The notes: generated by a model from the sequence alone, not told the origin. Positions 50,131 through 62,784 are shown, numbered from the stretch's first letter. The stretch: 64,000 bases of DNA from Motacilla alba alba (GCF_015832195.1 NC_052016.1:33873129-33937128), one strand, 5' to 3'. Program-made: numbers and translations.

Positions 50131-51277
50131 CAATGCTGAAAGAAGGAGCAGAGTCATGGGGCCAATCTGCAGAGCTATTCTTGCTCATGTGAGCTCTGGG
50201 TCAGTTCCCTGCCTGTGCTGCTGATTCATAAGATAAATCTGGGCACTTCTGAGGCTAACGGGAGGTTTCCTGTTGTCTGACAGGAGTTTGGCTTTAAACT
50301 GTCATTGCCTTCCCTGCTTAGGAAATATGGATACTTCTGCTCACTAGGGAAGCTCCCTTTTGGCTTGCACTGCCTAGGATGTAACAAAAAGCTAAATCTC
50401 CCTGCCTGGGTGCAATGCAGCTTGTCTATCAAGAAATATCCCTGAGAATAAACACTTCTGTTGAGTTGCTGCACTTCATTCCTAACAAAGCAGAACAATT
50501 TGCATTACAACTCAGTTGTTTTAGAAGACAATGGGTGAAATCTGGAGCTTGACACTTGGCTTTCACTCAGTCTGTCTTCTGTGGGACTATTGCCAGCTAA
50601 CTAAGGGACGGAAGACAGTGTAAGATGCAGTAGTACCAACAGTGCATTTTTACAGTGCTGTTTGTCCAAAGGCTTCAGAGTGAGTATATTTATAAACTAA
50701 GGTAAAGCTCAGGGAAATCAGTTGAAATCTTTGCATTGACCTTAAGTAGCTTTTGGATCAGTGACAAAATAAGGAAATATACAGGTTCTGGAAAATCCTA
50801 GCATGTAGGCGAGAAGAAAACTCTGCTTCCTCTTGGAGGGTATGGGAAGGAATGGAGGCACAGAGGTGAAATGGCTTGTCTGGTGCTGCTTGGATGATCT
50901 GAGACTGACACTAGGTAAATGCATAGATGTTATAAGTACTGAGCATGGTGTGAGGATGTTCAGTTGATATGAAATGGGATAAACCTCAAAATGAAAACTC
51001 AAATTGCTTCAAGAAACTTTTCAATCTAAAAAAATCCCAAAGTGTCATATGGTTTAGTATAGCATGAATTAAGGAAAAACTTATTTTAAATGAATCTAAA
51101 AAGCTCTCTTGACTATTCTCTCTTCCATTTCTGCCTTTCCCCTCCTTTAGTGTCTTTGTAGCTGTTACATTTATTTACAGATAACTGGAAATGGAACATA
51201 AATGATCCTAACTGGAACTCTAAAGAAATCAGCAATTCATAAGTGTATTTAAAAAAGTCTGGCTTAGAGGCATTAAT
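50131..51277. other. Intergenic sequence, no gene recognised
   Basis: No supported gene or repeat in this stretch. Confidence 0.5.
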
Positions 51278-51335
51278 GATGGATGGGTGGATGGATGGAT
51301 GGATGGATGGATGGATGGATGGATGGATGGATGGA
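51278..51335. repeat. GGAT tetranucleotide microsatellite
   Basis: About 14 units of GATG/GGAT with one GGGT variant near the start; the final 48 bases are perfect. Confidence 0.97.
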
Positions 51336-53319
51336 GGGGCCAAAAGGTACATGCTGACATGTGGGGTGAAAATACCTTAGATTCTCTAGATCTGGCCTCA
51401 GATCTTCCTGGTTTAGAGAAAAACTAAATCCCCAGACCTAAAATCTAGGAGCTGACTTTCTCAATTGTTTACTAGAAGATTGACCTGCCTCTGATCACAG
51501 CGCTCAATTGATTCGCTTGACAAGTCTTTATTGACTTTCAAATAGCTGAAAATACAGAACCTTGTCTGAATTATGAAGTGTGGTTCTTTCTTTTGGTATT
51601 AGAAATATAACATAACTGATCATATATACTGTAACTGGTAATGTAATTTACGTGGTCATGATGGGCCAGAAAATGACAGGGGAGAACATAGGACTCTGGT
51701 CAGATGACTAAAGTTACAGCACGTTTTGAAGAAGGGGTTGTTGTATTTTACCTCAAGTGTTGCATTCCCTTTCCTGGGAGGTGTTTCATCCATGCTGGCT
51801 GATTCTTACTTTTCCTGTCCTCCCCTTGGGCAGATCTGTGGTTCTCACCTCTTGACTATTTGCTTGTAGGTTTAGCAGTGCATCTCTGCCAAAAAAAGAA
51901 CCATTTTTGCTTTTTCTCTTTCAGTCTACATAGACATAGATGTAACTTTTCTCACTTAGCTTCTTTCTGTTGATTTCTTTATTAGCAAGTATTAAACTAT
52001 AGAGAAGTTTGTATTGAAGTCCATATGGCACATATGATAAAGTTGTTTCAAGTGGCACTGTGGACTAATCACTTCCCAACTGTTCTCCACTCATGAAGAG
52101 CAAAATCAGCTCTGCCTGTATTCTTAGCAAATCTCTCCTTGCTTTTATTGGCAATGCTTCTGTTTTGGCAGCAACCTGTCAAGTTTAGAGCTGGCAACCA
52201 CAGTTTTTTCGCATTCTCAGATGGAACGTAGGCAACATGTTTTCTATGAAAACACCCTTCCTTCCCTTCATTAGTGCTTCCAACATTATTGTTCTTGGTA
52301 CAGAAAGCAAACATTGGTAGCTTTCCCTCTCCCAACACTGTAACTTGAGTGGAACAGAGATGAACTGACATGAAGTTTTTGACTGAGAAAAAAATGTTCA
52401 GTGAAGAAACAACAATCAAAGTCCCGGTTAGCAAGGCCAGAATGGCTGAGTCTGGTATGCAAGTGCATATCAAGTCTAAGAGTTGTAAGCTGGCTTTGAA
52501 TGAACTGCCAGGTCCACACTGTGCCATGCAGAGATACTCAATTCAGAGTACTGGAAATGTTACGGTGTGTTAGCTTCACTGCACCATGTTCCATTCATGT
52601 CCCATGCATCTCTTTCAGCTCCAGAAACTGATTCTTAGAAACACATCTCACAGGAAGCAAAGCAAGTCAAGTCCAAGAAGTCGGGTTTCTTTTTCCACTT
52701 GGTATAAAAAACGTGGCACACATCTGAAGCATCAACAGGATCAGGATAGTCTTTGACTGAGAAATGAGCTTGTCCCTACAATCCTTGTTTAAAACCCATC
52801 TGGCTCCCTGTGCATCTCACAAATGATTTAAAATCCCTACAGGGACTTTATTTTATCTTCCTAGATATCTGTTGTCCCAATATGTCTATCCTGTGAGTTT
52901 TCTACCTTTGGTCCCCTCCTTGCAGGAAGGTTGCCAGCCCAGTCTTTGCAAAAAGACCTGGGATAGTGGCAGTCCACTTCACAGCTGGCAAAAGATCTGG
53001 AAAAAGATCTCATAACATCTTCCAGCACTGTTGCTGACTCTCTGTGCATCTCACAGAACTTACAAAAATCAGCTTTGCTTCTGGCCTCCATTTCCCTAAG
53101 ACTTCTAAAACTGACTTTTGAATTCTTGCTCCACTCTAGCCCCTAGGACATCTGGTAATTTAGGGTGGGATTCAGTTCCCCATACTCACACATGAGGATT
53201 TGAAAAATAAACTGGGAGGAAGTTTATCTCTGCTGAGAAGCTCAGAGCCCCTTCTCTTGCCCACCCTGGGGTTAGGATGGATATCCCAGCCTCACTGAAG
53301 AGTAACGCAGCTGTTCACA
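51336..53319. other. Intergenic sequence, no gene recognised
   Basis: Average DNA with a 152-codon chance frame on the minus strand (52069-52527). No supported feature. Confidence 0.5.
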
Positions 53320-53700
53320 CTTGTGCTTCCTTTATCCCTCCAAATGGAGCCTTTGCCCCCACGACACAATGCACTTCAGTGACTGCAATCATTAAAGGCG
53401 TTGGAAATAGGGTTTGAGACTTATGCAAACTCCTGCCTCAGGTGTCATGACCAACGAACCGATCAAAAATGCCAGCTCCTCTTAGAATGCCATCCCTGAA
53501 TTCATACCCCACGGCAGATCTGTCACACAGTAGCCAAACGTGTTAATACAGCTGAAGACTTTAGGTACACTTGTACCCTCAAAACTCAGTGGAGTTGCTG
53601 TCATTCTCCAACTGTTCAGTGGCCTAGATGAAATTAGTTAGAAGTCTAAATGCAGCAGCTAATAAAGACACTGTATTTCCACCTCAGAAAAAGCACCACC
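53320..53700. promoter_or_regulatory. Candidate conserved non-coding element
   Basis: Repeat-free stretch with an octamer-like ATGCAAAC near 53424, CAATCATTAAAGG, ACCAACGAACCGATCAAAAA and several isolated CpGs. Judged from texture only. Confidence 0.28.
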
Positions 53701-54511
53701 TCTCTTTGCTACCAGATGTCCTCCTGGGCAGTTTGAGTCAATGAGGAGCTAAGTGATGGAGAATGACCCCAGTCTCCAACAGGAGGCCTCAGGCCCTGAA
53801 TGCCAGCAGTGGAAACTGAAGAAGGGAATTTCTCTATTGCTGCTCCCTACTGGGGCTTGGAGTTGATGTCAGTTCCTACTGATGCTGTTTGTCACCAGAA
53901 TCTAATATAGTTGCTTGTGTGAACTGTCCCCTGCTCAGGAAACTTCTTTCCTTGGCTCCACACAGGTCTCCTGGAGATCAGTCTAGGGGTGGATCAGCAG
54001 AGCAATCCCATCAAAAATTGCAGGGTCTGAGGCCAACTGACGAGTACAGCTTGTGGATAACCAGATTTTGGGGAGAAGAAATGCGTATCCTACGCTATCT
54101 GCCTGCTTGTTACTACCAGAAAGAATTAGACTGGGAGACCAAACTTGGCTGGATGGATTGTTCCCACAGATTGCTCCCACAGAAGGAGGAAATCAAGCAG
54201 GAACATTGTCTGCAACCTCTTCTGAGGAATCTGTAGATACGAAGGTTCTGCATAGCTTGAATTCAGCACTACCGCCACCTTTGGCAGCAAAAGTGCTCTC
54301 CAGCTTTTACTTCATTTATATCAACAGTCCTAAACCAGATTGCTCCAAACGGCCTGGACCTGGTTACAGAAAATCACACATCTGAGAACCTTTTATGCAC
54401 TTTCTTCCTGCATTTCCAGCTGAGGAGCTTTCCCAGGTAATCCTTCCTCTGTGCACTGTCCCAAAAGAATAGCAGATGTAACAAAGTAGACAATCTCAGA
54501 GTTGTGGTTCT
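53701..54511. other. Intergenic sequence, no gene recognised
   Basis: No supported gene or identifiable element up to the CR1 copy. Confidence 0.5.
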
Positions 54512-54883
54512 TCAGCCTGGAGAGGAAAACACTTTGGGGAGACCTTAGAGCACCTTCCAGTACCTGATGAAGGGGGCCAAAAAGAGAGCTGGAGAGGGAC
54601 TTTTCACAAGAGCATGTAGTGAAAAGCCAAGGGAGAATGGCTTTAGAGTGAAAGAAAAGAGATTTAGATTGCATATTAGGAAGAAATTCTTTACTCTCAG
54701 GATGGTGAGGCACAGGAACAGCTTGCCCAGAGAAGTTGTGGATGCCACATCCATGGAAGTTTTCAAGGTCGAGCTGGGTGAAGCTCTTAGCACCCTGGTC
54801 TAGTTGAAGACCATGGTGAGGGGGTTTGGAACTGGGTGATCTCGAAGATCCTTTTCAACCCAAAGCATTCTATGATTCTGTGA
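54512..54883 (+). mobile_element. CR1 LINE, 5'-truncated 3' tail
   Basis: Matches the end of CR1 ORF2 and 3' UTR in order: CAGCCTGGAGAGGAAAACAC, GAGCACCTTCCAGTACCTGA, GAGAGGGACTTTTCACAAGA, GCTTGCCCAGAGAAGTTGTG and the terminus ATTCTATGATTCTGTGA. It is about 370 bases and diverged, so no protein function remains. Confidence 0.92.
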
Positions 54884-55120
54884 AAGTTTACAGAACAACA
54901 AGTGGCATGGAAGATGCAAAATCTCCTCCAATTTCACCAAATGAAGAACAAGGCACTGGCAGGTGGTGGCTGTCAGGAAAACAACAGGAGGTCCTCTTTC
55001 AAAGAACATGCAGTTACACAGTGGAAATCCTTGCTACAAGACACAGTGAACAAAAGAGTGGGCAGGACTTTCAAAGGGGACTGGACAACGGAAGAGAACC
55101 AATCCAGACCTACTAGATGC
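54884..55120 (+). mobile_element. Ancient CR1/L3-like LINE fragment, sense orientation
   Basis: Blocks such as TTCACCAAATGAAGAACAAG, AACAACAGGAGGTCCTCTTT, CACAGTGGAAATCCTTGCTA and GACTTTCAAAGGGGACTGGA follow the sense order of the older amniote CR1/L3 family (the segment seen antisense at 7.65-8.48 kb and 24.2-24.46 kb). It abuts the 3' end of the younger CR1 at 54883. Confidence 0.6.
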
Positions 55121-55900
55121 AGCAGAGTCATCAAGTTCGTTCAGGGAATCACCCACAATTTTACACTATAGAAATACTAGTGGAAATAAGATCTCCCTTT
55201 TATTTATCATACAAATCCAGAAAGACCAGAAATGTGTTTGTCTCTTGCTGAATGTATTTTGAATTCCTCTAGAACATGTTGATTCAGAAGATCAAGTATT
55301 TTTAATGTGGAGAAATCCTCTATTTGGAGGACAAGGATGCTCTCAGACTTTAGCATCATCCAGATTTTCTAAAAAGTCTTTGAGTTTGCCATGTAAGACT
55401 TGGATTCTACCATTTCAGTTTTCTAAAACGATTTCTCCCATTCAACCTACACTAACTCAAGACAAAATTGCTTCTGTGCAGTAGCCCAGAGTCTTAAAAA
55501 TGTATAAAACTGCCATATGCATTTACTTTCAGGAATTTCAGCTATGCGATTTAGAGTTGGGAAGGGTCGCATTCTGCCCTTCTCCTAGGTTTTGCCAACA
55601 TAAACAAATTTTGCAGGTACTCTGTACCTGTTATGGCAGTTTAAAACACCCCGGCAGTCTGGAAAACATGACCATCATGGCCAAGAGACAATATACTGGT
55701 AAGACTGGTACTTATCATCGCCATGTTGTGGAAGTCAACCCTTTGCAGAGCCACTGGTGCTCTCACTTCTGGTAGAAAAATGTTCCTTGGCTTTTGTTGT
55801 ATATCACAGCTCCACGCTGGAATAGTGTGATGTAGTGATGGGCACAGTGACTAATAGTCATAGCAATTAAGAACTAGATCTTTACAAGTCTGAATGGCAA
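55121..55900. other. Intergenic sequence, no gene recognised
   Basis: AT-rich unique-looking DNA without supported features. Confidence 0.5.
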
Positions 55901-55904
55901 ATTT

Positions 55905-56290
55905 GCATATATTTTGCCAGAAACATCCGACGAGACCGCTTTCATATTCTGTCAAAGATTAATCCCGGCTACAGCATCCAACGCCAGATTTCAGCCGTGC
56001 CTTATTTAAATAGCACATTTAAGCAGCAAGATGTGCAAGTTGCTGTCATGCCCTATGCTTCAGGAGACACGCCAAGAGGGCTGATGCTCGAGTGCCGCCC
56101 CGCATAAGCGGCTTGCAGAGAACTAATTAGCGGCGCTGCCAAGCCCCGCGCAGCGCACCGCGGCCCCTCCGCGCCCCTCCGCCGCCTCGCCCGCCGCGGC
56201 AGCGCTCGGCCGCCCCCTGCGGGCCCCCGCCGGCGCCGCAGCCGCTCTTTGTTCCCGGCGCCAGCTGGTCATTTATTGATGGGTTTTGTC
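55905..56290. promoter_or_regulatory. Orphan CpG island with conserved-looking AT-rich flank
   Basis: From about 56.09 to 56.26 kb the sequence is very GC-rich and CpG-dense, although no gene start is recognised within 6.5 kb. The 180 bases before it are AT-rich and motif-dense (AAAGATTAATCCCGG with a TAATCC bicoid/OTX-type core, TTATTTAAATAGCACATTTAAG, AACTAATTAGCGG). No splice donor with an open frame is obvious on either strand. Possible identities are a developmental enhancer, a non-coding RNA promoter or an alternative first exon for SLC22A15. Confidence 0.6.
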
Positions 56291-56514
56291 CCGTCCTGAA
56301 AAGAGATTTAGGCATCTTCCCCGGCTCCTGCCTTCTGTTGGGTGGAAGGGTTCCGCCCCCCCCGTTTGTTCCACCCCCGTCGGACCAGAGCTGGGGGCCG
56401 GGAGGGAGCCTCTGACCACAGAGGGGCTCGCTTTTGCCTCCTTCCCACCCTGCTCTTTTACCCTAACTGCCAATTGCTGAGGGTGCCGAGCAGAAACATG
56501 AGAAACGTGGCGCC
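56291..56514. other. GC-rich shoulder of the orphan CpG island
   Basis: GC-rich unique-looking DNA (for example GGTTCCGCCCCCCCCGTTTG) grading back to average composition before the next CR1. No gene evident. Confidence 0.5.
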
Positions 56515-56731
56515 AGGGTAGGTTTGGATTGGATATTAGGAAAAAATTTCTTCACTGGAAGCGTGGTCGGGCATTGCAACTGGCTGTGCAGGGACCTGGA
56601 AGTGTACAAAACCATCTAGAAGTGGCACTTAGGGACATGGCCTTGTGGTGAAGATGGCAGTGCTGGCCTAATGGTTGGACTCAATGATCTTAGAGATCTT
56701 TTCCAACCTTAGCAATTCTATGATGCTATGA
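56515..56731 (+). mobile_element. CR1 LINE 3' tail (subfamily with GGTTGGACTCAATGATCTTA)
   Basis: GTAGGTTTGGATTGGATATT, GGAAAAAATTTCTTCACTGG, GTGGCACTTAGGGACATGGC, then ATGGTTGGACTCAATGATCT and TTTTCCAACCTTAGCAATTC, ending TATGATGCTATGA. This is a CR1 subfamily different from the copies at 27.3 and 54.5 kb. It lies about 0.25 kb beyond the orphan CpG island. Confidence 0.9.
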
Positions 56732-57597
56732 AACTGTGCCCTGTGTGTCTTTTTTAACCCATAAATGAACTGTGATGTCGGAACACAAAGATGACTTGAA
56801 ACCTCCTTTTTCCTTGGGTAGCAAGGGAAGCACCTGGGATTATCTTCTTCCACTGCCTAGCTGCATAAGTTTCAAAAGAGTTCTTTGCTGCAAAACTCAG
56901 ATTGCGTTACTGTCCCTTCCTGGTATTTTTGAGTGAGAGTCTTCCCTTGCAGACATTGTTTGTCGATTCTCTACAAGATCACTTTGAGAACTATAGTTCT
57001 TTGAAGAAACAAAGTGCACAAGACCGCTGTATCTTTGGAACTTTCCCAATGTGCAAATCTGTTTGCTGGAGAAATGCCCTACTACTACCAATAAAAAACC
57101 TCTTTGTGGAATTCTGTTTATTCATATAATGAGTATCCCTCACCTCCCATGTCTAGAGCTAAATATACAGAATCACATCATCCATGCATGCTTTCTCTGC
57201 TTCGTGCAGAAACCTAAGGTACATCTATGTGGTTCCTTAAATCATACTTTGGATAGTCCTGAGCTAGTGCCAGCCAGAGCCTGGCAGTCCATATAACCCA
57301 GCCTGTGCCTGCTCATCAGGTCCAACAAGCAGGTCCTCATTAGACTTTCCATGGTGCTGCCACAGTGCTCCTAGGTCTCCAAACTTCTGATAATTTTGAC
57401 TATGAGCTTCTACCTTATACTCAGCAACACTTGCCTGGTGTCTGGCTGTCTTTACACCTTCCTTTTTGAGGGGTGCTCCTATATTATCACACTTATTTTG
57501 TAAGAGCAGGACAGGAAGAAAAGCCTTATTTTTTCAGCTTGGAGTTGCTGTTGAAAGATGTGATAACCTGCAGCAGAGATGATTAAGAAATTTAACT
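56732..57597. other. Intergenic sequence, no gene recognised
   Basis: No supported gene or repeat. Confidence 0.5.
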
Positions 57598-57614
57598 GGG
57601 GGGGGGGGGGGGGG
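57598..57614. repeat. G17 homopolymer
   Basis: Seventeen consecutive G residues, a potential intra- or intermolecular quadruplex former and a common sequencing trouble spot. Confidence 0.95.
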
Positions 57615-60394
57615 TCAAACATACTGAGCAGAATACCAGTACTGCACTACATGGCACATCTGGGAGAGAAATAGCTGCTGAAATCCATGAGGTTATCCTT
57701 ATTTTTTGCATTTTGAGGCAATTGTGAAAAAGCTATCATTTGCCGAATGCCCTCTCTGCCTCCAAATCCAGAGTGCTGTTGCCTCTGCCAGACAAACCAC
57801 CTGTAAGTGCTTCTGCTTACTTCTGTGGGATCTTCATCAGTCTCCAGAGCGAGGCATGGTCCAAACAAGTCTTTTGCATGCTGGTGATATGGCAGAGAAT
57901 GAATGGTGTAAATGTCAAGATTAAGATTATGAGCAGTACTGCAGCCAATTGATGACTGCTTGGAAAGAAAAGAACCTACAGAGTTCTCTCAAAGGCAGTG
58001 TGGCTCAACTGTTCAAGAGAGCCATTTAGAGGTACAAGCATTCACCTTTATGTTCAACATTGTTATCTCTGTCCCAGTCACTGCTGGGAGGCCACAGAGG
58101 CCAATCCTGCTTCTTAAGACTACCCTGTTGTTTTTTGTTTTTTTTTAATGTCTAAGATTTTAGTATGTTTAAGCACAGAGGTGTGCTTCATAAACTCCTT
58201 TGCTCAACCTCAAACACCTGTCAGTGTTTGTGATGAAAGCAGAGCTCCCACATTGTGGGCAATGTCTAAGTGATGGGAAACTGAGCAGGATCGAGAGTTA
58301 CAGAGGCTTCTGGCCAAGAAGGTGTTGGTCACAGCTGTGCACTTCGGGGTGTGACCAGAGGAGACACCCTGAGAGCAACTCTTCACTGCCAGACATACAT
58401 GATATGTGAGCAAGCTCAGATTTCTCAGGAACCTGAACTGGATCTGTTTTGCAACAGACAACTGTCCATCTAGGAAGGGACAGGGAATCAGCATTTAACA
58501 TCATTCGCAGTTCAGACAGAAATTCAGTATCCCCAAGCCTCATCTAAAATTGAAAAGTGCCTCCAAAGGAATTGTTTGTTGCTTTGTTTGCAAAAAGTGC
58601 AAACAACACATCAGAGAAGCAAAAATGCCTTGGTGGATTGTTTGGCTGCACACTTAGTCAGGGTATATTGTAATGAGCCATATGCTAGCTTTGCATAGTA
58701 TTATGGGGTAAGCCAGCTGCAACGAGCAGCTGATTAGTCTGCTTGGAAAAAAAATCTTAATTTTGCGTAACAGGGGGCCAGCAAAGGCAAGCATTCTGGC
58801 AGATACTGTCAACCCTCTGACTGCTCCTGTCATTGTGCTGTGGACTAAATGAAGTTAGGAGATCAAGAGAAACTCTGCTTTATTTTCATCCTAAAGGAGG
58901 GACCCCTTCTTAGCCCTGGACTTGTTTAATAGTAACAGGTTTTATGAACCACAACCCTTTTATATTCTTGTGGAAGAGATTTCCACCACTCTTCCCACAG
59001 CTGCCATTCTCACTGCAGCAGTCAGACCTCAGTCTTTTGCCGTTCAGTGTTCAGCACTCAGCACAGCCGATGTGGTGGAAACTTCCTGTGAGGTGGGGGA
59101 TGGAGACCATGAGGAGATGGGAACCTGATGAAGTGCAAGATCGCAAAAGTGGCAACAGGACTGCAAATGTCCTTTCTGGCCCAAATTCCATCTCTTGCTC
59201 TAGCCAAAAGCTAATGCCTACACAGGAGTATCACAAGAGAAGGTAAATGTTTCCTTCAGATACCAGCTTTGAACAATTTGTCTCCTGGGGACTTTTCAGA
59301 GTCAGAGATGTTTCCTTTTTTAGACAAACCTCAGAGGAATTTTGTACTGTTTAGTACTTTTGATCCTTCACTTGAACCCACTTATCTTCTGTCATCTACA
59401 GCAGCCTGGCTACAGAGTGTCATATCTAACTCACACTATCCACTCATGGATGACCTGAAACTTCCTCCTTTAGGGACTGAACTCCTTTAGATCTCATCTG
59501 TGCCGACTGCTGAATGAATAATTTGTGTGGACACCTTTGAATGGGTAAGAAATCCCCAGCCAGAAGATGGGAACATCAAAAGTTCTTTTAAGGTCTTTTT
59601 TAAAACTACTATTGCTTGTGTTTCCAAAGAAAAATTACTGGCCATTATCAGAATCTACTACAAATGAATACAGCAAATCTGGAAACACAACATCAGTGAA
59701 CCAGAATGAGGTTTTAGCTCTAAAACTCTAAGATAACTAATTTAGTTTGTTGGGGGGAGGGTTTGTTTGGGGTTTTTTTTTTGTTTTTGTTGTGTTTTTT
59801 TTTAATTTTTGTTTGTTTGTTTCCCAGAGAGGAACATAGCTTAGGGTTATGCCTTTGCACTTACATATATCTAGTACTTTGAATGCTCTGGGTCATCATT
59901 ACATAGAGACAGAAAAGGGCAGAATGTATCTGGAACAATTATTTCAGAAAGGCTGAAAAAGAAGCCATGCAGCTGTCTCAGTTTTAGGTTGCCCAGACGA
60001 ATTTGATGTTTAAGCCTCTAATGGCAACAAATCCATGAAGCAGTAGTAACAGAGAGAGGGTTGGGAGCAATGTGGAAAAACCTAGAGGGCACCACATTTA
60101 TGGCTGAGTAAGAAGCCTGATTTGCTCTCATTAAAAGAAAAATTCCCTACAGACAGGATTATTAAGAGTATTCTTATTTGACATGGTTATTAATGAGGAG
60201 GAGGAGGGAGCAAATTGTACATTAATGAACTTCACAGACAATAATTCTCTGGGAAGATCTGAGGGCTCCAGCAAGGACAGATCATTGGCAAAGTGGAGTG
60301 CAGTGCTATTGTTGACTGAAATCTCTAAACATTGTATCCAATCCTCTCCAAAACCACTGGCCTCATGTGGCAGTGGCCTTTCATTGCCAGTGAG
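57615..60394. other. Intergenic sequence, no gene recognised
   Basis: It contains a T-rich TTTG/TTTTTG tract at about 59.76-59.82 kb. The remainder is unique-looking and without supported genes. Confidence 0.5.
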
Positions 60395-60640
60395 GCTTTT
60401 TTAACTTGTCCCTATTGGCTCTTGTCCTGTTGGAAGGCAGCACTGAGAAGAGTCTGGGCTCCTCCTCTTCATTCCTTTCCATCAGGTCATTTACACACAT
60501 TCCCTGAGCCTTCTTAGCTTTAGGCTAGACATTCCCAGCTTTTAGCCTTTCCTCACATGACAGATGCTCCAGTCCCTTAATCACCTTCATGGTTCTCTGC
60601 TGGACTCAGTTTGGGAAGCAGCAGCACAAGAGGAGACAGC
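60395..60640 (-). mobile_element. Old CR1 LINE fragment, antisense
   Basis: Antisense CR1 blocks in order: GGCAGCACTGAGAAGAGTCT, GGCTCCTCCTCTTCATTCCT, CCTGAGCCTTCTTAGCTTTA, TTTTAGCCTTTCCTCACATG and GATGCTCCAGTCCCTTAATC followed by ATGGTTCTCTGCTGGACTCA. It is diverged and lacks the 3' terminus, so it is an internal relic. Confidence 0.8.
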
Positions 60641-62079
60641 TCCCGGACAGCCGTTTTCCCCAGGCACAGGCATTGTTGCACAGTGTTGATACCTGTAAGG
60701 CCAACGCTGTAACTTCATTATGGTCGGGACTGGAAGCTGAATCAGAGGTGTTATCTCAGCAGAGGTGTGGCAGCAGCAAAGCAGAGGCATCATTTGGAAG
60801 GCAGCACCCCATGGAGGTGAATACAGAAAACTGACAGTTCTTAATTGCTGCCCCTATAGCAGGCAGAGCCTGGAGCTTGGGTGGCTGTGAGCCAGCATGG
60901 GGAGCATAGGGAGCAAAACCTCCAGGCAGGAGTGCTGAAGGTCCCAAGTGAGACAGAGATCAGAAGTCCTGGGGAATGCAGGGTGCACAAAGCAATTCGG
61001 GGGGCAGTACAATCCTGACAGGGAGACACATACCACCTCCTTCCCTAGGGTCTGTTTACTTTGGCTCAAGAGTCAGGGAGGAGCTGGGTGTTGATGGTAA
61101 AGCTCCCTGTTACTGGACAAGCTGGAGTAAAGCTCTGGTTGCCACAAAGTGTGGCCGAACTGGCAAGAGCGGGAAGGATGCAGGGGAGATGAGTGCAGAG
61201 CTCCCAAACACAAGGACATGTCCTCCACATCTTAGCTGAGCAATAAAATGAGACAAGTGCAGTTGGGTGAACAGCAGAAAGGTCCTGACATTTCAGAAAT
61301 CCTTTGCTGTTTTGCCTTTAATCAATCTGTACTAAGCCTCAAATATGAAAAGAAGTGCTTAGGGCAAAGGTGAATTTCATTTTAAGAGTAAATTGCTTTG
61401 ATGATTGTCGATTTGCCAAGATTTTTTCAGCACAGAAATGGTATTATTTCCCAGGCTCCTGGCATGGTCCTAAAGGTCACAGCTCATGACAACTCTCTTC
61501 CTTTCTATTGTTCATACAATAAAAGCTACAAGCATAAAGATGTTGCTGCTGCTTCTCGGTACAGCTAGGTAAAAAAAGTCTCAACAATATAAGTTGTTTC
61601 GTGTTCCTGGAGCTTTATTGTAAAGGTGTAATGAAAATGGACCATGAAAAGATCACTGCCATTTTGCAGGATGCCTATTTCACTTGTATTTATTTCCCTT
61701 CCCTTCTCCATGCAGTAGAGTTCATGCTCCTTCCCAAAGCAGTCCCATTACTTCTAAGTGAGAACTTCTACCCCATGTAGGTGCTGAAAATTTTTTTCAT
61801 AAAATACACTACAACTACAGTTTTGTGGAAACTGGCGTAACGGAGAGAGGCACGTCCTCACCAGGCATTAAATCAAGAACAGTAAGATTTGCGTGGGTGC
61901 CGAACTGACCTCTAGTGGCACCTACACAATAGCCTCATGTCAGAATGTCAGATTCGGCTTTTTTTTTTTTCCTTTTTTTTTTTTTCCCAACTATCGGCAG
62001 GTAGGCTATGAAGTATCATTACAGAATATTCCACAGCTGAGGTGTGTCAGCATTTTGGGGTCCGCTGTGAACTGACAGA
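60641..62079. other. Intergenic sequence upstream of the SLC22A15 CpG island
   Basis: It contains T-rich runs at about 61.96-61.985 kb just before CpG density rises. No gene or named repeat recognised. Confidence 0.5.
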
Positions 62080-62784
62080 ACTTAACTCTGGCGGTACAGC
62101 CTCCCACGGTGCAAACCCGCTGAGCGCACACGGTGACTCCACTGTGCTTTGCCGGATGAAACTGGACGGCGGGAGCCCAGCGGCTGCATGGATAACGCCA
62201 CAAAACCGGGAACACTTCGCCAGCACGGACCCAGTGCAGTCTTCTCACCCAGCCCACAGGACCAGCGTGCTGCCCTGGTCTAACCAAGGGTGCAGAGGCA
62301 ACACCTCTGTGCCCTTTCCCCTTCCCAAGAGCTGTGCCAGGTGTGACTGCAGGAGGCACATCTCCCCAGTGCCGAGCTCACTGTGGGGGCCCCGGCCCAA
62401 GGCCCCTCGGCGCTGTCCCCCGACGGCGCTCCCGCACAGCCGCTGCTCCCGCCCGGCGCCCCTCACGCCCCCAGCCCAAACCACTGCATCCCGGCCCGCG
62501 CGCCTGCGCTGAGGCCGCGCGCGTTTCCGCTTCCCCGCCGGGCGCCCGGGAAGGAGGGAGGCGGCCGCATCCCGGCTGCTCTCCCCGGAGCCTGCGCATG
62601 AGCGCCGCATCGCGCCTCCCGCCCTTCCCTCCTTTCCCTCCTCCTCCTCCTCCTCCTCCTCCTCCTCCGTCTCCTTCTGCTCCCGCTCCGCGAGGGCCCG
62701 GCCGCCGCTCCGCGCCTCGCCCCGCCCCGGGAATGCGCTGCTCGGCGGCCGCTCGTAGGAGCTGCGCGGCGGGCGGGGAGCGGG
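62080..62784 (+). promoter_or_regulatory. SLC22A15: SLC22A15 CpG-island promoter and 5' UTR
   Basis: CpG density climbs from about 62.08 kb and is very high at 62.39-62.80 kb, directly upstream of the ATG. An NRF1-like sequence (CTGCGCATGAGCGC) lies near 62591-62604, and a CTC/CCT repeat at 62638-62668 sits where the 5' UTR is expected. No TATA box is seen. The transcription start cannot be fixed from sequence alone. Confidence 0.75.
62638..62668 (+). repeat. CTC trinucleotide repeat in the SLC22A15 5' region
   Basis: About ten tandem CTC/TCC units form a pyrimidine-only tract about 115 bases before the ATG. Such tracts can be length-polymorphic and can sit in 5' UTRs. Confidence 0.85.

Noticed and set aside
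57598..57614. G17 run as a biologically meaningful quadruplex element
   Set aside because: It is isolated, with no promoter or other motifs nearby; homopolymer length is also error-prone in sequencing.
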